A stretch of 64,000 bases of DNA from Humisphaera borealis (GTDB lineage: Bacteria; Planctomycetota; Phycisphaerae; Tepidisphaerales; Tepidisphaeraceae): the NCBI RefSeq assembly GCF_015169395.1, contig NZ_CP063458.1, positions 4,526,001 through 4,590,000 on the forward strand, read 5' to 3'. Positions 20,475-28,656 of this stretch are shown here, in pieces. Under the pieces are notes generated by a model, which ran no database searches, was not told the origin of the DNA, and saw only the letters and a program-made list of their open reading frames with translations. Position numbers and translations under genes: made by a program. Positions within the stretch are counted from its first letter, which is position 1. Every line of letters begins with the position of its first letter.

Positions 20475-20813
20475 ATGGTTCCAACGCTCGACTATTCCTC
20501 TCCGCGCGAGGGTCGGCAGCGTCTTATTGTGCCGCTGCTTGTGTCCCTCGTGGCCACGCCAGTCTTGTCGATCGGTGCGGCCGTGGTCGGCTGCAACATC
20601 GGGTTGGGCGGATGGTCGCTCTCGCCTTCTGACCTCGACTACAGCGTGATGTGGGGTGCGGTTTGGGGAGGGATCGGCGGCATGCAGACCGCAGCGTTCT
20701 CGTTGGCTTTGCAAAGAACTGCCGTGCTCGCAAGCTGCGTTGGCGCGGTCATCGTCTCCATGCTGAGCGGGGGATCGCTCCTCGTGTATGCACTTGCTTC
20801 AGCGGCCTGCTAA
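20475..20813 (+). CDS. Small membrane protein of unknown function
   Basis: 112 residues; GGAGGG lies upstream of the ATG. Three hydrophobic stretches are visible: 'IVPLLVSLVATPVLSIGAAV', 'VMWGAVWGGIGGMQTAAFSL' and 'VLASCVGAVIVSMLSGGSLL'. This makes it an integral membrane protein with short loops. No family is recognised. Its neighbour upstream is the unknown 211-residue protein; the gene downstream is on the other strand. Confidence 0.6.
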   Translation: MVPTLDYSSPREGRQRLIVPLLVSLVATPVLSIGAAVVGCNIGLGGWSLSPSDLDYSVMWGAVWGGIGGMQTAAFSLALQRTAVLASCVGAVIVSMLSGGSLLVYALASAAC

Positions 20814-20845
20814 CACAGAGCGGGGGATGACCTGGTCCTGCGGAA

Positions 20846-22096
20846 TCAGGGCAATCGCACTGCCAGCACCTTGCCCGCCAACGCCGCCGTCATCACTTCT
20901 GTCAGTCGGGCTGCCTCACTGTAGATGTTGAACTCGGCTTCGACTTTCGTCCGGCCGGCGGTGCCGAGCTGCTGGCGCAGCGAGGCGTCTTTCAGCAGTG
21001 CGTTCACGCGTTCGGCCAAGGCATCTGCGTCGCCGGGCGGAACGAGATAGCCGTTGATGCCCGGCTCGACCAGCTCCGGAATGCCGGCGATCTGCGTTGC
21101 AACAACGGGCACGCCCGCCGCGAGCGCTTCCATCAGCACAACGGGAACGCCTTCGGCGAAACTGGCCATCACGAACACATCGGTTTGGTAGAGCAGTTCG
21201 CGCACCTGCTGCTGCGATTGATACCCCAGGAACTTGACGTTGGCTTCGATTCCCAGTCGGCGGCATTGCTCTGTCAGGCGCTGGCGGTCCGGGCCGTCGC
21301 CGGCGACGGTGAGTAAGACGTCAGGATGGTCGGCCTTCAGTTTCGCAAGCGCATCGAGCAGAACAGGCATCCCCTTCACGCCGGCCAGCCGACCGACGAA
21401 CAGCAGCCGCTTGCCGACACCCGTGTGCGTGACCGGTGTGAACAGTGCCGGGTCGACGCCACAGTGGATGATGTGCATCTTCGGCCACTTGTCCTGCGGG
21501 CCGAAGATCATCGCCTGGCTGCGGCAGAAGTGGCTGATGCAGGCGACAAAGGTCGCCCGGCGGATTTTCTCGTCGATCCGCCAGTATTTGGGCTCGAAGA
21601 ACTCCATCGGGCCGTGCATCGTGAAGCTGAACGTGAAGTTCGCCATCTCGGCGGCGATCATTGCGACCGAGCAGCTCGAATTACTGAAGTGGTTGTGCAG
21701 GTGCGAGAGGTTCTCGAGCTGCATCTTCCGCGCGATAACGCCTGCCTCCATGAAGTACGCCATCTGCCACACGAGCGACTTCAAGCCCGGGGCACGAACG
21801 CACATCGCCGTCTTCATCGCCTTCAGGTATCGCACCGGCGATGAGGCGAACAACTTCAGGTGCGAACCCAGAATCTGCACCGGCTTTGGCGGAAACACGT
21901 AGAACGTGCGGTCCCGCTCGGCCTGCGTCTCGGGGCCGACGTTTTCCTTGTTGTGCGGCTTGCGAATGGAGAGCGTCTGCACGTGGATGCCGCGCGTACG
22001 CAATGCGGCGACTTCACGCTGGATGAAGGTGTCCGTCGCGCGCGGATACTCGCCGGTCATGTAGGCGATGCGGAGATTGGCCTGGGTGTTGGTCAT
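20846..22096 (-). CDS. Family 4 glycosyltransferase
   Basis: 416 residues, GT-B fold. N-terminal acceptor domain: 'RIAYMTGEYPRATDTFIQRE', a start typical of Wca/ExoL-like capsule and colanic-acid transferases. C-terminal donor domain: 'RLLFVGRLAGVKGMPVLLDA', 'LTVAGDGPDRQRL', and the E-x7-E motif in 'FAEGVPVVLMEALAAGVPVV' followed by 'GIPELVEPG'. It is the last gene of the leftward polysaccharide operon, 21 nt after the SDR gene. Confidence 0.92.
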   Translation of the reverse strand: MTNTQANLRIAYMTGEYPRATDTFIQREVAALRTRGIHVQTLSIRKPHNKENVGPETQAERDRTFYVFPPKPVQILGSHLKLFASSPVRYLKAMKTAMCVRAPGLKSLVWQMAYFMEAGVIARKMQLENLSHLHNHFSNSSCSVAMIAAEMANFTFSFTMHGPMEFFEPKYWRIDEKIRRATFVACISHFCRSQAMIFGPQDKWPKMHIIHCGVDPALFTPVTHTGVGKRLLFVGRLAGVKGMPVLLDALAKLKADHPDVLLTVAGDGPDRQRLTEQCRRLGIEANVKFLGYQSQQQVRELLYQTDVFVMASFAEGVPVVLMEALAAGVPVVATQIAGIPELVEPGINGYLVPPGDADALAERVNALLKDASLRQQLGTAGRTKVEAEFNIYSEAARLTEVMTAALAGKVLAVRLP

Positions 22097-22117
22097 TCGA
22101 TATTCGCATCCGCGCCT

Positions 22118-23140
22118 TCACCGAGACTTAACCTCCGCCAGTCCCGCATCCACTTCCGACAAACTCCGATCCAGCGATTCCTTCAAATTGAACCGCGGTT
22201 TCCAGCCCATCGTGTTCTTGATGCCCTGGTTCGTGTACTTCAGCGGCTTGGCACGGGCGGCAAGGCGGCAGGGGACGAACAAGCCGGGGATTTTCGCGCC
22301 GCCGCCGCAGAACCACTTGTTGAACAGTTGTCCGCCGCCGGCGATCGCCCACATCAGGCTGTAGGGCACCGGCACGATCCATGGCCGGCGCTTCTGCCGC
22401 TTGGCGAGCAGCTTGACGTATTTCCGTTGCGTCGGCGTTTCGTCGTCGACGACGTTGAGGATCTGGTTCTTCGCCCCTTCGGCCTCGGCGGCGGCGACGA
22501 TCGCCTCGGCACAGTTTTCGACGTATGTCAGCGGCAGGTGGGCCCAGGCGCCGATGCGAATCCACGCCTTGCCACCTTTCATACCCATCCGGGCCGACCA
22601 GAGGTTGTCGCGGCCGAAGATGACGCCGGGGCGAAGGATGGTGAACGTCCAGTTCCGCTCCGTACACCACATGCGGACGAGCCGTTCCTGAACGAGCTTG
22701 GTGTGCGCGTATTCGTCGCGATCAAAGGCGTCCTTCTCCACCGGCGACATCTCGTCGACCGTGGAGAAGTATGAGATCGCCATGTAGTCGTAGACGCTGA
22801 ACGAGCTGATCGACACGATGCGGGTGACGTTGGCCTGCTCCATGGCCCAGAGCAGGTTTTCCGTCGCGACGACGGTGCCGCCGTACTGGGCGTACATGTC
22901 GCCGGCCTTGGCGGCCGCAAGGTGAAGCACGGCGTCGCAGCCGCGAATGACATCGGGCAATTCCCTGCGCTTCCGCAGGTCACCCTGCACGGCTTCGATC
23001 TGCGGGTGGCCGGTCCAGCCGTTCTTGTCGGCGTCTTTGGGCGAACGGACCATCGCGCGCACCGAATGCCCGCGTCGCAGCGCTTCGGCCACGACGTACT
23101 TGCCCAGGAATCCGTTGGCACCGGTGATGAGGAGCTTCAT
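22118..23140 (-). CDS. NAD-dependent epimerase/dehydratase (extended SDR)
   Basis: 340 residues. The Rossmann motif is 'LLITGANGFLGKYV' (residues 4-16), with 'DAVLHLAAAKAG' at 69-80. The catalytic triad is visible as Ser112/113, Tyr144 and Lys148 (DEYAHTK). Family members act on nucleotide-sugars, or sometimes on sterol/isoprenoid-like substrates; the substrate cannot be told from sequence. It lies between a Gfo/Idh/MocA oxidoreductase and a GT4, so a role in making or modifying a nucleotide-sugar precursor is likely. Confidence 0.88.
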   Translation of the reverse strand: MKLLITGANGFLGKYVVAEALRRGHSVRAMVRSPKDADKNGWTGHPQIEAVQGDLRKRRELPDVIRGCDAVLHLAAAKAGDMYAQYGGTVVATENLLWAMEQANVTRIVSISSFSVYDYMAISYFSTVDEMSPVEKDAFDRDEYAHTKLVQERLVRMWCTERNWTFTILRPGVIFGRDNLWSARMGMKGGKAWIRIGAWAHLPLTYVENCAEAIVAAAEAEGAKNQILNVVDDETPTQRKYVKLLAKRQKRRPWIVPVPYSLMWAIAGGGQLFNKWFCGGGAKIPGLFVPCRLAARAKPLKYTNQGIKNTMGWKPRFNLKESLDRSLSEVDAGLAEVKSR

Positions 23141-23149
23141 CGCGTATTC

Positions 23150-23302
23150 GTAGGGTGGGCTTCAGCCCACCAAGACCCTTTCGTCTACTGTGTGTGTCAA
23201 TCTCGTCGAAACCATGCAAACAGGACCCATCACGAACGTCTCTCGCAAGGTGAACACAACAGGTGTTCGATCGCGATGCGGTGGGGTCAACCCCACCCTA
23301 CG
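23150..23302. repeat. Inverted pair of GTAGGGT-headed palindromes
   Basis: The first element (23150-23174, plus) is GTAGGGT followed by GGGCTTCAGCCC. The second (23280-23302, minus) is GTAGGGT followed by GGGGTTGACCCC. They share the head but have different palindrome cores, face each other across about 105 bases, and fill the gap between the SDR and oxidoreductase genes. Confidence 0.75.
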
Positions 23303-23321
23303 TGGTCCGTGGCACGCGTCG

Positions 23322-24416
23322 TCACACCCGATTCTTCTCGTCCAACAATGCGTCAATCAATCGGCTGGCGCGATCCATGTCGTTGTAAGTCACCGGCGGT
23401 TCGCCGCCGGTGCGGAACGCCTCATACGTTCGGCCGAGGAAGGTCTTCAAGCCTTCGTACGGCGTGTGCTGCATGATCTTATTCCGGAAGCCTCGCACCG
23501 CCGCCCGCTTGAACATCTTTCCGTTCAGGTAATGGTTAATCAGTGGCGAAAGCTGCGCGCCGCCCTTCCGCGGGATCGTCACCCGGAGGTAGGGCTGGAA
23601 CAGGTCCGTCTCCGCCCAGCCTTTCTCGCCGCGAACGGTGACCATGAACGTGTCGGGGGCGGCATGCGTGGTGAACCGGATGCGGCCATGAACGACGCCG
23701 GCCATCACCAGCGCGTCCAGGTCGTCGAACTTGAACAGCGGTTCGGTGCCGTGCTTGCTCCAGCCGGCGGCGATGCGGTCGACGTCACCCGGGATGAACC
23801 GCAGGGCGAGATAGCACAGGTGCGAGATGAACTCGTGTAACACACCGGCCGGCAGGTTATGGCTGGGGTGTGGCATGCTGGTGTCGGCGTACCGGCCGGC
23901 ACCGCGAATCTGCAGGGCCATCCGCACTTCCACCTCGCGCGGTGCGCCGAGCTTGCCGTCGTTCATGAGTTTTTCGATCGCGAGGATCGGCTCGTTGAAC
24001 CGGTAGTTGTGATCTTCAACCAGACGCAGGCCCTTGGCCTGGGCCATGGTCCAGAGATCGAGGAACTGCTGCCGCTGCGGGGCGATCGGCTTCTCGCAGA
24101 CAACGTGGGCACCGTGCGACAAGGCATCCGTCACGATGCCGACATGCGTGTGCGGCGGCGTCAGAACGTGTACGACGTCCGGCTTGGCGGTGCGGAGCAT
24201 GACGCCGGAGTCGGTAAACGCTTCGGCCGCCCCGAATCGCGTCGCGGCGTACTTCGCGAGCGACGGCGACAAGTCGCAGACGCCGATCAGATCCACCTGC
24301 GGATCGGACTTGAGGTACTTCAGGTGCTCTTCGGAAATCTTGCCGGTGCCGATGACGGCGGCGCGCAATTTCTTTCCGGAAGTCACGGGAGCGGGGGTTG
24401 TCGACAGGGATGACAT
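23322..24416 (-). CDS. Gfo/Idh/MocA-family oxidoreductase
   Basis: 364 residues from the ATG at 24416; a TTG 33 nt upstream is less likely. N-terminal NAD(P)-binding fold: 'RAAVIGTGKISEEHLKYLKS'. The family EKP motif is in 'HVVCEKPIAPQ', where the Lys takes part in hydride transfer. The C-terminal alpha/beta domain (from about residue 140) carries 'HNYRFNEP'. Members oxidise or reduce sugars and nucleotide-sugars. In this cluster it is a candidate for making a modified sugar donor together with the SDR and the hexapeptide acetyltransferase. Confidence 0.9.
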   Translation of the reverse strand: MSSLSTTPAPVTSGKKLRAAVIGTGKISEEHLKYLKSDPQVDLIGVCDLSPSLAKYAATRFGAAEAFTDSGVMLRTAKPDVVHVLTPPHTHVGIVTDALSHGAHVVCEKPIAPQRQQFLDLWTMAQAKGLRLVEDHNYRFNEPILAIEKLMNDGKLGAPREVEVRMALQIRGAGRYADTSMPHPSHNLPAGVLHEFISHLCYLALRFIPGDVDRIAAGWSKHGTEPLFKFDDLDALVMAGVVHGRIRFTTHAAPDTFMVTVRGEKGWAETDLFQPYLRVTIPRKGGAQLSPLINHYLNGKMFKRAAVRGFRNKIMQHTPYEGLKTFLGRTYEAFRTGGEPPVTYNDMDRASRLIDALLDEKNRV

Positions 24417-24561
24417 CAGTGCCGGGGTAGTCGTGGCGTTGCGCAACAAACCGTATGTGTGTTAACGGTGCAACGGGGTCAGGACTTTAGGACATCGTCC
24501 CGTAAAGGTGAAGCGCGGCAGGCGTTCGCCTTGTCGAATGCAAACGAGAGACGCGATGCCG

Positions 24562-24585
24562 CGCGTCCGCCAAGGCGGACCCTAC
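24562..24585 (-). repeat. GTAGGGTCCGCC palindrome, copy 1 (single)
   Basis: Read on the minus strand it begins GTAGGGTCCGCCTTGGCGG and ends GACGCG. Its TAG is the stop codon of the adjacent acetyltransferase gene. Confidence 0.8.
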
Positions 24586-25085
24586 TTGGAGATGATTCGC
24601 GCGGGAATGCCGACGGCTGTTGCGCCGGGCGGGACATCCTGAAGCACCACACTCATGGCGCCAATGCGAGCGCCCTTACCGACGCGTATGCCGCCGAGCA
24701 CCTGGGCATACGCGCCGAGTTCGACATCATCCTCCAGCACCGGCGTCGGCCCGTCGGGAACGCGGTTGCCAATGGTCACGCCTTGCCGCAGGACGCAGTT
24801 GGCACCGATCTTCACATCCTTGTGAATGAAGATGTTGCCGAAGTGGTGAATCTTCAGGCCTGGCCCGATCTCGACGCTCTTGGGAATGCTGATGCCGGTC
24901 AGCGTCTCGACGATGCGGTAGTAGAGCCAGTAGCGCTTCTCGGCGAGCTTGCGGAAAATGCCCGGTGAGCGGCGGTCGACCCGCCTGCCGAAACGGTAGA
25001 CGCAGATCGCCCAGATCGACTGTTCCTTGAAGAACGGTCGGCGTGGGTACCTGGCGAGGTCGGCTTGGTAGTCGGGGTCGGGCAT
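24582..25085 (-). CDS. Serine-acetyltransferase-like hexapeptide O-acetyltransferase
   Basis: 167 residues from the ATG at 25085; an upstream TTG is rejected. The N-terminal helix 'KEQSIWAICVYRFGRRV' is shared with the two paralogues at 26-27.6 kb. From residue ~80 it is a left-handed beta-helix built of [LIV]-G-x4 hexapeptides ('IGPGLKIHHFGNIFIHKDVK', 'IGANCVLRQGVTIGNR', 'IGAMSVVLQDVPPGATAVGI'). The His pair in IHHFG corresponds to the catalytic region of CysE/WcaB-type acetyl-CoA transferases. Given the context, it more likely acetylates a polysaccharide sugar than serine. Its stop codon lies inside a palindromic repeat. Confidence 0.88.
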   Translation of the reverse strand: MPDPDYQADLARYPRRPFFKEQSIWAICVYRFGRRVDRRSPGIFRKLAEKRYWLYYRIVETLTGISIPKSVEIGPGLKIHHFGNIFIHKDVKIGANCVLRQGVTIGNRVPDGPTPVLEDDVELGAYAQVLGGIRVGKGARIGAMSVVLQDVPPGATAVGIPARIISK

Positions 25086-25140
25086 GGTTGGTCGTGGCAC
25101 GGACGTCTGGCCCGCGTTCAGGTTATCGGCAAAACGCAAA

Positions 25141-26232
25141 TCACGGGCGAGGTGCCTGTGCCACCGTTCCGGCCGATTTGTAATCGATCATGCGGGTCAA
25201 CTTTCCGGATTTGCGGTCGCGAAGGTATTGCATGTGTCCCTTCCAGTTGGCCCACTTGCCGATCATCGTCAGGACGCCATACGCGAATGCCGTCTTCATG
25301 TCAGGGGCACGACGGCGGACGCCTCTGGCGATACGGATGCTTTGCACGCCCGCGAGCAGCCCGTACACGACTAAGACGCCGACGGCTCCGAAAACCGATC
25401 GCAGAAGCATCTTCTTCGGCGTCTCTGCGGTCCACCCGCTCAGTATCTCTGACAGCGGCAAGCCCACCGTCAGGACGAGAAATGCCATCATAAAGTTCGC
25501 GGACCACGCGTTCGCCGACTTCACCTGCTTCACAAACAGACCGTCTTTGCCTTTTCGAAACCGCGTCGCGACGTCCATCGCGCCGTAGCCGCTGCGGACG
25601 GACCGTTTCCACCACTGGGCAAATCGCGTCATTGCCGAATCGTGGATCGTCATCTCGGCGTCGATGCGGAAGACCTTCCACCCCTTCTCGCGCAGCCGCT
25701 GGCACAACTCCGGCTCTTCGCCGGCGACAACGCTGTTGTCGTACCCGCCGGCCTCCTGAAACGCGCTGACGCGAAACATCGCGTCGCCGCCACAGCTTCG
25801 GGCTTCACCAATCGGCGAGTTCCACTCGACGTCGGCGATGCGGTTGTAGATCGACGCCTCGGGGAACCGTTCCCGTCGGCGGCCGCAGACGACGGCGATC
25901 TTCGGGTTGGCATCGAGCTCGGCCTTGGCTCGTTCGATCCAACCGGCGACCACTTCGCAGTCGCCGTCGACCATCTGCACGCACGTCACGTCCGGTGCCA
26001 CGGCCAGCAGTTTCGCCATGCCCTCATTACGGGCCCGGGCGGCAGAGAACGGGATCGACATGTCGAGATCGACCACTTCCGCGCCCATCTCACGGGCGAT
26101 GGCGGGAGAGCCATCTGTGCTCGCCGAGTCGACGTAGATCACCGGCCAGCCGCGGCCGACGATGGATGTGAGGCACTTGCGAAGGCGTTCACCTTCGTTG
26201 CGGCCGATGGCGATGATTCCGATCTGGGGCAT
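25141..26232 (-). CDS. Family 2 glycosyltransferase with C-terminal membrane segments
   Basis: 363 residues. GT-A domain: 'GIIAIGRNEGERLRKCLTSI', 'PVIYVDSASTDGSPAIAREM', the DxD-like 'VQMVDGDCEVVAGWIERA', and the acceptor motif 'EEPELCQRLREKGWKVFRID'. After the catalytic part are hydrophobic segments (FMMAFLVLTVGLPLSEIL, FGAVGVLVVYGLLAGV), so it is membrane-anchored. This architecture resembles ExoA/ExoM-like transferases that elongate lipid-linked glycans. It sits between two acetyltransferase genes in the leftward operon. Confidence 0.88.
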   Translation of the reverse strand: MPQIGIIAIGRNEGERLRKCLTSIVGRGWPVIYVDSASTDGSPAIAREMGAEVVDLDMSIPFSAARARNEGMAKLLAVAPDVTCVQMVDGDCEVVAGWIERAKAELDANPKIAVVCGRRRERFPEASIYNRIADVEWNSPIGEARSCGGDAMFRVSAFQEAGGYDNSVVAGEEPELCQRLREKGWKVFRIDAEMTIHDSAMTRFAQWWKRSVRSGYGAMDVATRFRKGKDGLFVKQVKSANAWSANFMMAFLVLTVGLPLSEILSGWTAETPKKMLLRSVFGAVGVLVVYGLLAGVQSIRIARGVRRRAPDMKTAFAYGVLTMIGKWANWKGHMQYLRDRKSGKLTRMIDYKSAGTVAQAPRP

Positions 26233-26244
26233 TCTCTCTTGTTC

Positions 26245-26333
26245 GTAGGGTCCGCCTTGGCGGACGCGCCGTCTTCATCCTCTTCTTCATCGACCTCGCA
26301 CGATTCGCCCGCGTCCGCCAAGGCGGACCCTAC
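26245..26333. repeat. Inverted pair of GTAGGGTCCGCC palindromes, copies 2 and 3
   Basis: Copy 2 is on the plus strand (26245-26268) and copy 3 on the minus strand (26310-26333), separated by 41 bases rich in CTTCAT. They face each other like a BIME. The TAG of copy 3 is the stop codon of the acetyltransferase gene ending at 26330. Confidence 0.85.
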
Positions 26334-26911
26334 GTTTCCACGTGCTCCGGAGTGGTCGCGATCTTCTTCTGCAGCGGCTTGGCGGGTACGCCGACAGCGG
26401 TTGCATCGGCGGGGATGTCACTGACCACCACCGCGCCGGCACCGATCTTTGCCCGGTCGCCAACCTTGACGGGGCCGAGGATACAGACGTGGCACGCGAC
26501 CTGCACGTGGTCGCCGACGATCGGCATGCCGGGTTTGGCGCCGGCGCCGATCGTCACCAGGTGGTGAATGGCGCAGTCGGCACCGATCTTCGACTTCGGC
26601 GCGATCTGGATCAGCCCGACGTGCGGGAGCAGCAAGCCAGGGCCGATCTCGGCCGAAGGGTGGAGGTTGATGTGCGTGAAGAAGGTCAGCACCTTGCGTT
26701 TAAGCGCCAGCAGGATCTTGAGCGGAAGCAGCAGGGGGCCGAGCTTTGACTTGCGGGTCCACCGCTGCAGGCGGTAGATCGTTAGCATCCAGAATGTTTC
26801 GGAAAACCAGCCGCTGTAGCCGTGCTTGCGAAAGCGGGCCAGGTCGGCGCGCCAGCATCGCCATTGGCTGTCACCGGCCCATTCTTTGACTGTGTCGCCG
26901 TTGTAGTTCAT
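26330..26911 (-). CDS. Serine-acetyltransferase-like hexapeptide O-acetyltransferase
   Basis: 193 residues. The helical N-terminus 'FSETFWMLTIYRLQRWT' matches the paralogues. A hydrophobic 'LGPLLLPLKILLALKRKVLT' segment precedes a left-handed beta-helix: 'PSAEIGPGLLLPHVGLIQIA', 'IGADCAIHHLVTIGAG', 'IVGDHVQVACHVCILGPVKV', 'IGAGAVVVSDIPADATAVGV'. It probably acetylates a sugar of the exported polysaccharide. The next gene upstream is a second paralogue, 50-odd bases away. Its TAG stop is contributed by a palindromic repeat. Confidence 0.88.
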   Translation of the reverse strand: MNYNGDTVKEWAGDSQWRCWRADLARFRKHGYSGWFSETFWMLTIYRLQRWTRKSKLGPLLLPLKILLALKRKVLTFFTHINLHPSAEIGPGLLLPHVGLIQIAPKSKIGADCAIHHLVTIGAGAKPGMPIVGDHVQVACHVCILGPVKVGDRAKIGAGAVVVSDIPADATAVGVPAKPLQKKIATTPEHVET

Positions 26912-26964
26912 GGGGCAGTCGTCAATACGCAGTAGTCAGCAGTCGGTCGTGCTTCGACCAGGGT

Positions 26965-27558
26965 CTAGCTCCCAGCTTCAAGTTCCTCTTTCCTCTTAAT
27001 CACCTTTGCCGGCACGCCGACGGCGACGCTGTGCGGCGGAATATCCTTCGTCACGACAGCGTTTGCGCCGACCGTGGAGTCGTGCCCGACTCGCACCGGG
27101 CCGAGGACCGCGACGCCGCAGCCGAGATCTACGCGGTCTTCGATGATCGGCAACTGGTGCAGCGCGTCGCGCCGGGCGACACCGAATGTCGTGTACTGGC
27201 GGATGTGGACGTCGTCGCCGATCGAATCGGCGTGCAGAATCATCGCGCCGTGATGCCAGATCCGCACCCGCCGGCCCACCTTGACTGTGTACGGCAGCGT
27301 AATGCCGCAGGTCCATTCGACCCACTTGAACATGAAACGGTAGAGAATTGTAAAGGGAGGTCGAAGGAGTTTCGGAAGTCCCATCCGCCAGTTGCCGAAC
27401 CGATGCACTCCAATCGCCCAGAAGCCTTGTTCGAACAGTTTGCCGTCGTGCGTGCGCAGGTCTTCGCGCAGCAGCGCGAGAATGCCGAGACCCGAAGGGT
27501 TCATGTTCCGGGAGCCGGGCATTGGCGTGGCGGCGGGGATGGCAAGGTCGGCAGTCAT
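26965..27558 (-). CDS. Serine-acetyltransferase-like hexapeptide O-acetyltransferase
   Basis: 197 residues from the ATG at 27558; the upstream GTG is less likely. 'FEQGFWAIGVHRFGNWRM' is the shared N-terminal helix. The beta-helix domain includes 'VRIWHHGAMILHADSIGDDV', where the His pair is the presumed catalytic region, 'IIEDRVDLGCGVAVLGPVRV' and 'VGANAVVTKDIPPHSVAVGV'. Three such genes within 3 kb suggest acetylation at several positions of the repeat unit. It follows the GT2 gene in the operon by 49 bases. Confidence 0.88.
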   Translation of the reverse strand: MTADLAIPAATPMPGSRNMNPSGLGILALLREDLRTHDGKLFEQGFWAIGVHRFGNWRMGLPKLLRPPFTILYRFMFKWVEWTCGITLPYTVKVGRRVRIWHHGAMILHADSIGDDVHIRQYTTFGVARRDALHQLPIIEDRVDLGCGVAVLGPVRVGHDSTVGANAVVTKDIPPHSVAVGVPAKVIKRKEELEAGS

Positions 27559-27607
27559 GGTGGCAGCGAAGTCGAATATCACAGCGGGGAAACGGATTCA
27601 TCCGGCA

Positions 27608-28570
27608 TCACCGCGCCCCTGTCAGCACGCTGTTACGGGCGAAGTCGCCGAGCAGTTTCTCCGGATCGGTATCGGGCTTTCGCTGGATCTTTCTTCGCAA
27701 TCGAAAACTCGCAAACCCGGCCATCCACAGCAGATCGGCTACCGCGGTCTTTATCACACCATGATTCCGGACGAAGAACCGCCGCCGGCTTTGGAACCAG
27801 TATTTGGGGCGGCGCTTATTGGCTTGCTTGATGTCCGTCACACCTGACGACTGTCCGACGAGGTGGACGACGCGCGACGCCGGCACGTACCAGCAACGCC
27901 AGCCGGCGCGCGCCGCGCGGAGGCAGAAGTCGACCTCCTCGAAGTACATAAAGTACCCGTCGTCGAGCAGGCCGATGGCGTCGAATACTTCCCGGCGGAT
28001 GATCATGCTCGCGCCGGCGACCCAGTCTGTCGGTACCGGCTGATCGCCTTGCGGCACCGGCGGGGCGACGATGCGCCCCTTGAGCACTTTCGACACCGGA
28101 CCCAGTCTCAGGCCGGCTTCGAGCTCGCCGAGGACCGAATGAAATCGAAAGGCCGACCGCTGCGGCTGGCCGTCCGGATGTTCCAGTCGCGAGCCGGCGA
28201 TTCCAGCCTTGGGATTGGCGTCCATGAACGACAGCAGCGAGCCGATCGCCCCGGGTCGCACGACGGTATCGGGATTCAGCAGAAGAACATATTGCGGCTT
28301 GTCATCCCCGGCGAGCGCAGGGCGGATTGCCTCGTTGTTGCCGTAAGCAAAGCCGCCGTTCTTGGGCAGTGGAACGAGTGCACACCAGTGACCCCACTGG
28401 TTGTCGGTGATCGCCGCGCCGATCCTCGCCACCGAATCGTCGCCGCTGGGGGCATCGGTGACGACGACGCTGGTACCGGGGTTGGCGACAATCTCAGGCG
28501 CAATGGACTTGAGGCAGTCGATGCAGAGCGACGCCGATCGGTAATTGAGAATGACAACAAGAAGGCGCAT
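27608..28570 (-). CDS. Family 2 glycosyltransferase (WbbL/rhamnosyltransferase-like)
   Basis: 320 residues. 'LLVVILNYRSASLCIDCLKS' opens the GT-A domain. The donor site has 'YVLLLNPDTVVRPGAIGSLL' (NPD form of DxD). The acceptor region is 'VAGASMIIRREVFDAIGLLD' and 'DGYFMYFEEVDFCLRAARAG', strongly characteristic of WbbL/RfbF-like rhamnosyl- or fucosyltransferases. The last 60 residues are basic with a weak hydrophobic stretch. It probably adds a deoxyhexose to the growing repeat unit; the sugar is inferred, not shown. Confidence 0.9.
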   Translation of the reverse strand: MRLLVVILNYRSASLCIDCLKSIAPEIVANPGTSVVVTDAPSGDDSVARIGAAITDNQWGHWCALVPLPKNGGFAYGNNEAIRPALAGDDKPQYVLLLNPDTVVRPGAIGSLLSFMDANPKAGIAGSRLEHPDGQPQRSAFRFHSVLGELEAGLRLGPVSKVLKGRIVAPPVPQGDQPVPTDWVAGASMIIRREVFDAIGLLDDGYFMYFEEVDFCLRAARAGWRCWYVPASRVVHLVGQSSGVTDIKQANKRRPKYWFQSRRRFFVRNHGVIKTAVADLLWMAGFASFRLRRKIQRKPDTDPEKLLGDFARNSVLTGAR

Positions 28571-28656
28571 GGAAAACGAAAGATCGGAAGCTGTGGATTG
28601 CGGAGCCTGGTCGAGTATTCACAACGGGGTTAACAGGGCTCCGAGGGTCCGGGCAA

